Source: Eubacteriales bacterium (lineage in GTDB: Bacteria; Bacillota; Clostridia; Lachnospirales; Lachnospiraceae). Taken from it: 64,000 bases of DNA. The stretch is from contig JAUNGM010000021.1 of NCBI GenBank assembly GCA_030524545.1, positions 1 through 64,000 of the forward strand. The letters run 5' to 3'. Shown piece by piece: positions 58,203-64,000 of the stretch. The notes below the pieces were generated by a model, which ran no database searches, was not told the origin of the DNA, and saw only the letters and a list, made by a program, of their open reading frames with translations. The translations under genes and the position numbers were made by a program. Positions within the stretch are counted from its first letter, which is position 1. Each line of letters opens with the position of its first letter.

Positions 58203-59293
58203 GATACAATCTCCGAAATCGCAGTTTTCAGTTCTTCATCCGTTATGGTCTTGTCAATGAAACTTTTTCCGATACCGTCCATAAGGATAAACTTAATCTG
58301 TCCGTGTTCCATTTTTTTATCTTTTTTGGTGGCATTTAAAATTTCCTCGGGAGTAAGGCCCTCCACATGATCCGGGAGCTCAAACATCCGGCATCCGTCA
58401 CAGATTTCCCGGTACTCTTCTTCTGTCAGAAGCCCTCTTTTCATTGAGAGAAAAGCGGCAGCTACAAGACCGATTCCCACACATTGTCCATGAAGAAGCT
58501 GGAAATTCTTCAGTTTTTCTACGGCATGTCCCACGGTATGCCCAAGATTCAAAAGAGCCCGTTCGCCCTGTTCCTTAGGGTCACGCTCCACTACACCTGC
58601 TTTGATCTCGCAGCATCTGCGAATCGAAGAAGAAAGAACAGACACGTCCTTACGGCCTTTCAGAGTCTCTGAATGAGCGCACACGCTCCGAAAAAAGGCT
58701 CCGTCACAAATAAGTCCGGTCTTTAATACTTCACCCATACCGCAGGCAAATTCAGCGTCAGGAAGAGTTTTGAGCGTGTTTATATTCATATAGACAAGCC
58801 GCGGCTGATGGAATGCCCCTACCATATTTTTATATTGCTGGAAGTCAACTCCCGTCTTGCCTCCTACACTACTGTCCACCTGTGCCAGAAGTGTGGTAGG
58901 AACCTGAATAAATTCAATTCCCCGCAGATATGTGGCAGCGCCAAAACCTGTCAGATCTCCCACAACGCCTCCTCCAAGGGCAACCAGAAGTCCTTTTCTG
59001 TCCATTCCGTTTTCGATGAGGGTCACGTAGAGATCCTGTACAGTATTCAGGTTTTTGCTTTGCTCTCCGGCATCAAACACAAAGGAACAGATATCCTCCG
59101 ATACTTCTTTCAGAGCATTCGCCACTGCCGCAAGGTAAAACGGTGCCACATGCGTATCCGTAACAATGCAGAGCTTTCTTCCGGCAAGACCTTCTGCTTC
59201 CATTGCACCTGCCAATGCAGAGAAATCCTCTTCGAAATAAATCGGATAAGAAAACTCTCCTTCTCTTTTTACATTCAAAATATGTTCTGACAT
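58199..59293 (-). CDS. aroB: 3-dehydroquinate synthase
   Basis: AroB converts DAHP to 3-dehydroquinate, the second step of the shikimate pathway, using NAD+ and a divalent metal. The 364-residue product has the NAD-binding DAGEQSKNLNTV region (about 75-86), GGGVVGDLTGFGAATYLRGI (~107-126), PTTLLAQVDSSVGGKTGVDF (~131-150), and the metal-binding LNLGHTVGHAVE near 252-263. AGGAGGCTTTT sets the start. No other aromatic-pathway gene is adjacent. Confidence 0.97.
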   Translation of the reverse strand: MSEHILNVKREGEFSYPIYFEEDFSALAGAMEAEGLAGRKLCIVTDTHVAPFYLAAVANALKEVSEDICSFVFDAGEQSKNLNTVQDLYVTLIENGMDRKGLLVALGGGVVGDLTGFGAATYLRGIEFIQVPTTLLAQVDSSVGGKTGVDFQQYKNMVGAFHQPRLVYMNINTLKTLPDAEFACGMGEVLKTGLICDGAFFRSVCAHSETLKGRKDVSVLSSSIRRCCEIKAGVVERDPKEQGERALLNLGHTVGHAVEKLKNFQLLHGQCVGIGLVAAAFLSMKRGLLTEEEYREICDGCRMFELPDHVEGLTPEEILNATKKDKKMEHGQIKFILMDGIGKSFIDKTITDEELKTAISEIVS

Positions 59294-59329
59294 AAAAGCC
59301 TCCTGATATTACATCTATGATTGCGTATT

Positions 59330-60082
59330 TTATATATAGCGCATGATCCGCACAGCGCAGCGTCCCTTCTTGGTCTTCCCTGTAATGCCGTCAAAACGGA
59401 ACCTTCCCTTCCCACGTACGGAAATGATCTCTCCCTCTTTTGGTTCATATCCGTTAGAGGTAATCAGACGGCCGTTCACATATACATGACCGCTCTCAAT
59501 GAAAGATACCATACTGCTTCTGGAACCCTGGAAAGCCAGGGAGATCAGAGAATCCAGACGCACAGATGCACAGGTACCGCTGACCGGCTCCAGAGAAGGT
59601 GACGGCAGCTCTTTGGGGTTTTCTACTTTGCTGATTACAATGCTGGTATGTTTCACTCTGCAGAGATTCTCCAGAAAAAAATCCGTCATTCTATGAAGAC
59701 AGAAAAACCATGCCGCATCCTCCTGTACAAGAATATCACCGATCACACATCGATCCACGCCAAGATTCAGCAACGCCCCCAGATAATCCCTATGAGTCAG
59801 TTTTTCGGAAAACCTGACTGCTTTTGGTTCGATTTTCAGACAGTCAATGGGATAGTCCCAGGGAAAGACAAGAGCATCAGGATGAAATGCCACCATCTGA
59901 CGCTCTGCATCTTCATAACCGCCGAACCATTCCATAACAACTCCCGGAATACGAAAGTTGCGGCTATTTATCATATTCTGTTCGTTCAGATTCAGAAAAT
60001 CCGAAAAAGTGACAATGTCTCTCTGATAAGCAGTATTTGCCAATTCACGGATTCTCCTTTGAAAAAATTCATCACGTTCCAT
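59330..60082 (-). CDS. ylmH: S4-domain RNA-binding protein YlmH
   Basis: YlmH belongs to the division-linked ylm cluster of Gram-positive bacteria; Bacillus YlmH has been tied to rescue of stalled ribosomes. The 250-residue product has an N-terminal domain of about 170 residues ending with the family-typical YRDYLGAL-like block (here HRDYLGALLNLGVDRCVIGD, about 97-116). It ends in a C-terminal S4 domain (RLDSLISLAFQGSRSSMVSF from ~175). It begins six bases after sepF with only a weak ribosome site, so translation is probably coupled. Confidence 0.92.
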   Translation of the reverse strand: MERDEFFQRRIRELANTAYQRDIVTFSDFLNLNEQNMINSRNFRIPGVVMEWFGGYEDAERQMVAFHPDALVFPWDYPIDCLKIEPKAVRFSEKLTHRDYLGALLNLGVDRCVIGDILVQEDAAWFFCLHRMTDFFLENLCRVKHTSIVISKVENPKELPSPSLEPVSGTCASVRLDSLISLAFQGSRSSMVSFIESGHVYVNGRLITSNGYEPKEGEIISVRGKGRFRFDGITGKTKKGRCAVRIMRYI

Positions 60083-60088
60083 GATTGA

Positions 60089-60721
60089 TCAGTAACCTGC
60101 TCTGACAGAAGGTGCGGAACCTCCCAAAATATTCTGCAGGTCTCCGGTAATATCTACATTATACGGTCCAAGAACAAAGATGTAGCTGGAAACCTTCTGC
60201 AGGGTTCCGCCAAGAGAGTAGCATGCGCCGGAAGTAAAATCAATGATTCTCTGAGCCAGTTCCACATCAATTCCTTCCAAATTAAGAATTACTGTAGAAT
60301 TATCAACAAGCGTATCTGCAATTTCTCTTGAATCTTCCATAGAAGTAGGCTTAATGACACAAACCTCCATATTCGCGGACTGCCCCTGACGTCTGCTGCT
60401 TCTCATTGGTGTGATCTTGTTGGATGCTACAGGACGCGCCGGTTTTTCAGCCTTGGCTGCAGCTGCTGCAGACTTGGGTGATGCCTTAGGTGTCGGCTTT
60501 ACAACTGGTTCCTCATCTTCATCGTAGTCATCATAATCATCTGTTTCCTCTTTCTTACGGCTGAATTTCTGAAAGAAGTTCTTCTTAGGCCGCTCTCCAC
60601 CGTCATCATCAAGGAACTCATCGTCATCTGCCTCATCTAACAGGTTATCATCAAGAAACTCATCCTCGTCATAGTCATCATTTAGTTTAATGGCATCTAA
60701 AAACTTGTCCAAAACGCCCAT
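60089..60721 (-). CDS. sepF: cell division protein SepF
   Basis: SepF tethers FtsZ filaments to the membrane and organises the septum. The 210-residue product has the short N-terminal membrane-binding helix (MGVLDKFLDAIKLN). A long Asp/Glu-rich and then Lys/Pro/Ala-rich linker (about 15-115) is longer than in Bacillus SepF (about 150 residues in total). The C-terminal DUF552 domain follows (VCVIKPTSMEDSREIADTLV to GPYNVDITGDLQNIL). The start follows GGAGATTT. The neighbours yggS and ylmH are the standard ylm order. Confidence 0.96.
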   Translation of the reverse strand: MGVLDKFLDAIKLNDDYDEDEFLDDNLLDEADDDEFLDDDGGERPKKNFFQKFSRKKEETDDYDDYDEDEEPVVKPTPKASPKSAAAAAKAEKPARPVASNKITPMRSSRRQGQSANMEVCVIKPTSMEDSREIADTLVDNSTVILNLEGIDVELAQRIIDFTSGACYSLGGTLQKVSSYIFVLGPYNVDITGDLQNILGGSAPSVRAGY

Positions 60722-60750
60722 TTTAAATCTCCAATCTTATATTCTTAGTC

Positions 60751-61443
60751 TTATCGTAAATATTCTCTCTCACCGAAGATACCTGTTCCAACACGTACCA
60801 TCGTAGCTCCCTCCTGGACAGCGACCTCATAATCCCCGGTCATGCCCATGCTGAGAACACTCATAGTAATATTATTAATGTTTTTAGCTGCAATGTCAAC
60901 ACTTAATTTTTTTAATTGACGAAATATTTCCCGATTATCTTCCGGATTTTCTACATATGGGGCAATTGTCATAAGTCCTCTGATCTCAAGGTGCGGAAAC
61001 TCACAAATCTGCTGAAGCAATGGAAGAACCTCTTCCATTTTTACTCCAAATTTACTCTCCTCTTCCGCAACATTCACTTCTATCAGAACCGGGATGCGAA
61101 CATTGTGTCTGGCAGCTTCCTGCTCAATCGTTTCCGCAAGACGTACAGAATCCACGGAATGAATCAAGGACACCTTATCTACAATATATTTCACCTTATT
61201 TCTTTGAAGATGTCCGATCATATGCCATTGAATATCATCCGGAAGTTTATCATATTTTTCCATGATTTCCTGCACCTTGTTCTCTCCGAATACGCGGGCA
61301 TCCGCATCATACGCCTCCTTCAAAAGCTCTACGGGCTTGGTCTTGCTCACTGCTACAAGCGTTACCTCTTCCGGATCTCTTCCTACAGCCTGACAAGCCC
61401 TGACAATGTTGTTTCGTACCTGCTGTAAATTTTCTGCTATCAT
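60751..61443 (-). CDS. yggS: YggS/PLPBP family pyridoxal-phosphate homeostasis protein
   Basis: This single-domain fold-type III PLP protein buffers pyridoxal phosphate and affects amino-acid balance; it has no known catalytic activity. The 230-residue product has the PLP lysine in LVAVSKTKPVELLKEAY (Lys about 34-36), FGENKVQEIMEKYD (~54-67), WHMIGHLQRNKVKYI and the phosphate loop LSMGMTGDYEVAV (~199-211). In Bacillus this gene is ylmE, in the division cluster. GGGAGG precedes the start; 16 bases separate it from the upstream adaptor gene. Confidence 0.95.
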   Translation of the reverse strand: MIAENLQQVRNNIVRACQAVGRDPEEVTLVAVSKTKPVELLKEAYDADARVFGENKVQEIMEKYDKLPDDIQWHMIGHLQRNKVKYIVDKVSLIHSVDSVRLAETIEQEAARHNVRIPVLIEVNVAEEESKFGVKMEEVLPLLQQICEFPHLEIRGLMTIAPYVENPEDNREIFRQLKKLSVDIAAKNINNITMSVLSMGMTGDYEVAVQEGATMVRVGTGIFGEREYLR

Positions 61444-61459
61444 TCATAAGCCTCCCTGC

Positions 61460-62938
61460 TTAATACAAAATATCTTCTTCTTTCACCGCATCTGCATTCT
61501 TCACGATATGGTCGTAGCGCGCAAGACCGTAAGCGGTGTTCTTGGAAACAATGGCATATTCTTCATTCTGGTCAAGAATTTCAATTCTGCGGAAAACAGC
61601 ATACCCTTTATTTATACAGTATACACCCTCCAGAACTCCAATATCTCCAATGATATATTTCCCCTGGTTCTTCTGGCTGATTATAGCATCGCCTTCCTCA
61701 AATTCACTCTTATCCACATAGTAAAGAGAAGATTTGACATCTGAGGAATCTTCCGCTGCAGCTGCGTTGCTGCCAGAAAGGTCAACCTTTGCATAGATGG
61801 AAATATTTTTGAAAATGGACGTCTTCTCGCCATTCTTATCTCTGCCTTCCATCATAAAGCCGACTTCCTGACTCTCTTCGTCCAGAGTCGAAAATTCCGA
61901 AGGAATTGTATAAAACTCCTTGGTAACAATGGAGCTCAGGGGAATCTTCAGACCGCTGACGGTGTTGGTAACAAGCTCAATTTCCAGGAAGCGTTCTGTT
62001 GCATAGCGAATCAGCCCCTTGTTAAAATCAATCCTGCCGTATTTTCCGCCGTCAATCTCAACAATCGAGAAATCTCCGCTCTGAGTCATATCATCCTTTA
62101 GAAATTTCACACGGATCGTAGTTCTGTCCGCAAGCTTAACAGCCTGCTTTTCGCTTAAGGGAATCAGCAGGCTCCAGCGTTCATCTGTAATAAGTGTATA
62201 GATATCATCTCCCGCTTTGACAGAATTTTCTGTTTTCAGGTCTGTTTCATGATAGGAATTCTGGTCAAAGTCTTCACTGGTAATGCTATCAATTGTTTTT
62301 CCTTCATATCCATCTTTGCAATAAAGGACAATTCCGTCTGCCGGGGCTTTCCGGATGGTCTGGTTTCCAAGAGTGGCTGTGGCAGCATAGTAATTGACAG
62401 ATGAAGCATCTGTTCCATCTTCCGTACTCATCGAAGACACCGGTTCTGCGGTTACACCGGCATACTGAAGAATACTGCCTTCGAGCTGATATTTAAAGCT
62501 GTATGTATTGTTAAATTTACTGGGATTGAATCCCTTAGAAAAACTAAGCATATCACTGCGGATCTTAGCCAGATCCTCCTGGCTGAGCTCTGTTTCTGCC
62601 TCCGGTACTTTAGTGCTGCTGACTCCATAGACAGCTCCATTGGCATTGATCTTATTTCCCTCTCTGGCATAATAAGTAACATATCCGTTGGAATCCGCCT
62701 GATATGTCTTTTCTTCACGGATTGCCAATCCTGTATAGGTTTCGTTCCTGGAAAGCGGCCCTGAAATAACTTGATAAGACTCAATCTTTACGGATGTCAG
62801 ATAAAGAACTGCGCTGAAGATCATATATAAAAACAGAACTCCAAACAGAACCGTTCCGATATTCAGTCCGAAAATATTGCGTATTCCGGACAAAATTCCC
62901 GTAAGCTTTCCGGGCTTTTGTTTCTTATGATCAGGCAA
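61460..62938 (-). CDS. HlyD-like membrane-fusion protein next to the sepF cluster
   Basis: The 492-residue product has a basic N-terminus, one membrane helix (about 25-47, GTVLFGVLFLYMIFSAVLYL) and a long extracytoplasmic part with a biotinyl-lipoyl-like barrel (IREEKTYQADSNGYVTYYA, GNKINANGAVYGV). This resembles HlyD/CusB-type adaptor proteins. Later blocks (NSVKAGDDIYTLITDERWSL, AVKLADRTTIRVKFL) fit the second half of such adaptors. No ABC transporter or outer-membrane partner is encoded here, so transport is uncertain. The start is TTG at 62938, seven bases after AAAGGAGG; the longer frame lacks a ribosome site. It leads the yggS-sepF-ylmH operon. Confidence 0.72.
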   Translation of the reverse strand: MPDHKKQKPGKLTGILSGIRNIFGLNIGTVLFGVLFLYMIFSAVLYLTSVKIESYQVISGPLSRNETYTGLAIREEKTYQADSNGYVTYYAREGNKINANGAVYGVSSTKVPEAETELSQEDLAKIRSDMLSFSKGFNPSKFNNTYSFKYQLEGSILQYAGVTAEPVSSMSTEDGTDASSVNYYAATATLGNQTIRKAPADGIVLYCKDGYEGKTIDSITSEDFDQNSYHETDLKTENSVKAGDDIYTLITDERWSLLIPLSEKQAVKLADRTTIRVKFLKDDMTQSGDFSIVEIDGGKYGRIDFNKGLIRYATERFLEIELVTNTVSGLKIPLSSIVTKEFYTIPSEFSTLDEESQEVGFMMEGRDKNGEKTSIFKNISIYAKVDLSGSNAAAAEDSSDVKSSLYYVDKSEFEEGDAIISQKNQGKYIIGDIGVLEGVYCINKGYAVFRRIEILDQNEEYAIVSKNTAYGLARYDHIVKNADAVKEEDILY

Positions 62939-62981
62939 TGAACTGCCTCCTTTACCATGTTCTAATAACCAATATTTATGT

Positions 62982-63010
62982 ATTATAGCATTTTTTGCCG
63001 GTAAATACAA
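62982..63010 (-). promoter_or_regulatory. promoter of the HlyD-like/yggS/sepF operon
   Basis: On the minus strand: TTGTAT (63010-63005), 17 bases, perfect TATAAT (62987-62982) preceded by TGC (extended -10). It lies just past the stop of the surface-protein gene at 63017. Confidence 0.65.
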
Positions 63011-63016
63011 GTCAGG

Positions 63017-64000
63017 TCACCGAATCGTCACTTTTTTTATGACCCATTTCCCGTATACCTTTGTATTTCCTTTGAGGGTATAGGCCCTGACACCGAAATA
63101 GTAGGTGCCTTTTTTCAGGTTTTTGAGACTGATGCTGCCGTATTTCCGCCCGCTGTAAAGCTTATATCTGGAAACCGGCGATAAGGTGGTGGCAGAAAAG
63201 GCGGTTTTTGTAAGAACATACTGATAGCGATATGCCTTTGAGGCTTTTGTATAGGTTGCCTTTAATGTACCCTTTCCGGTCTGCACACTTTTCAGCTTCG
63301 GAGTTCCCGGAGTGATTCCGGAAACAGTGACCTTAACAACTTTCGACCATGTCCCGCATATTTTTTTTCCGGCCGGAGTCAGATTATATGCGCGAACCGC
63401 CATATAATAGGTTCCTTTTGGAATATATGCAAAAACGGCATAGGTTTTTGTGGTATTTTTGACCGTTTTGTAATATTGGTTGTTTTTTATAAAAGTTGAT
63501 GTCTTTCCCATGGCATAATCATAACCGCTCACCTTTTCACCGGAGGATGCCGTTTTGACTGTGATGCGATTGCCATTTGTAACTTTTGTGGAAGACAGCT
63601 CTCTTGTTGTAGGACGGCCGACCGTAACCTGAATTTTGACAACATCAGACCACTTACTGTAGATTTTTTGCCCGGAAGTATTCAGTCTGTAGGTATGAAC
63701 CGCTACATAGTAGGTTCCTTTTGCAAGGGAAGAAAATACCCCTTTGTTATTGACAGTTGTTCTTATCACTTTCTTATATTTTTTTGTTTTCAGAAAGGTG
63801 GATGATGTTCCAAGGACATACGTACATCCATCTGCTTTATCGTTCACTGGATTCAGAACTGCGGTAATACCGGTGTAATTCGTTACTTTTACAGATTTCA
63901 GGGACGGTTTATCCGGTGCCATGGAAATCTTATCATTTGTTTTGGTTCCAATGGCCTTAATGCAGATATTGCAGTTATAATCAAGGTCCGTCATATCTAC
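63017..64000 (-). CDS. C-terminal part of a repeat-rich surface protein (cut by window edge)
   Basis: The reading frame is open to the right edge, so the 5' end lies outside. The visible 327 residues hold three tandem fibronectin-III-like modules of about 95-100 residues. Each ends with a strand such as KGTYYVAVHTYRL, KGTYYMAVRAYNL or KGTYYFGVRAYTL followed by a W-containing KWSDVVKI-like strand (KWSDVVKIQV, TWSKVVKVTV, KWVIKKVTI). The composition is Lys/Thr/Tyr-rich and very basic. There is no C-terminal membrane helix or LPxTG signal, so it is probably secreted or held on the wall by other parts upstream. The function is unknown; such modules are common in extracellular proteins of Lachnospiraceae. 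Confidence 0.65.
   Translation of the reverse strand, partial: VDMTDLDYNCNICIKAIGTKTNDKISMAPDKPSLKSVKVTNYTGITAVLNPVNDKADGCTYVLGTSSTFLKTKKYKKVIRTTVNNKGVFSSLAKGTYYVAVHTYRLNTSGQKIYSKWSDVVKIQVTVGRPTTRELSSTKVTNGNRITVKTASSGEKVSGYDYAMGKTSTFIKNNQYYKTVKNTTKTYAVFAYIPKGTYYMAVRAYNLTPAGKKICGTWSKVVKVTVSGITPGTPKLKSVQTGKGTLKATYTKASKAYRYQYVLTKTAFSATTLSPVSRYKLYSGRKYGSISLKNLKKGTYYFGVRAYTLKGNTKVYGKWVIKKVTIR

Noticed and set aside
1-64000. CRISPR arrays, rRNA, tRNA genes, T-box or known riboswitches
   Set aside because: I looked for regular spacer arrays, CCA-ended cloverleafs and common leader motifs and saw none; a covariance-model search would be decisive.

Overview
This window looks like chromosome of an anaerobic, spore-forming member of the Firmicutes, most likely the family Lachnospiraceae (Blautia/Dorea-like). 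The reasons are the sporulation genes yqfC, yqfD and a BofC-like gene, strong AGGAGG ribosome sites, a hydrogenase-type NuoE/NuoF module in place of complex I, and the gene order miaB-mutS-mutL-miaA, radC-mreBCD and ylmH-sepF-yggS. The genus assignment is inference. I see no rRNA, tRNA, CRISPR array, insertion sequence or prophage.

Layout, left to right. 1-6060: a three-gene redox operon (NuoE, HydB-type NuoF, and an 1167-residue ferredoxin/GltD/FdhA-like chimera) with its own promoter and terminator. 6057-6343: a 117-bp tandem repeat made of hairpin units, directly before uppP. 6369-11664: uppP, ftsK/spoIIIE, a zinc-ribbon/TPR/surface-domain protein and rlmH. 11734-13728: cupin, dus and DUF2284 genes. 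13729-18477: yqfC (with a 45-bp repeat at its 5' end), yqfD, phoH, ybeY, a DUF3048 protein and a BofC-like gene whose start lies between the arms of a long inverted repeat. 18575-20231: proB, DUF896 and 5-formyl-THF cyclo-ligase. 20247-24288: a large secreted surface protein and an M14-peptidase-like protein with a degraded zinc site.

24294-39265 is a tRNA-modification and mismatch-repair block: miaB, then a solute-binding lipoprotein coupled to a hybrid histidine kinase, mutS, mutL, miaA, a PLP enzyme and two flavoproteins. 39273-48927 is the elongation and division cluster: radC, mreB, mreC, mreD, a class B PBP, minD, minE, rodA and a D,D-carboxypeptidase. There is no minC. 48947-51570 holds glgA with a long charged N-terminal extension and a small P-loop protein. 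A bidirectional terminator then meets a minus-strand tyrosine recombinase, dtd and an AI-2E family (PerM) membrane protein.

55097-64000: ttcA on the plus strand faces a minus-strand cytidylate-kinase-like gene. Upstream of that, a minus-strand run reads HlyD-like adaptor, yggS, sepF, ylmH, aroB, lspA, rluD. At the right edge is the C-terminal part of a repeat-rich surface protein cut by the window.

Most genes are housekeeping. The unusual material is in regulatory and repeat DNA (6057-6343, 13741-14149, 17988-18086), in the chimeric redox subunit, in the sensor pair inserted between miaB and mutS, and in several proteins with unexpected extensions or missing catalytic residues. Start codons were chosen from ribosome-binding sites and family alignments, so several differ from the longest open frame. 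All functional calls come from reading motifs by eye; no database search was run.
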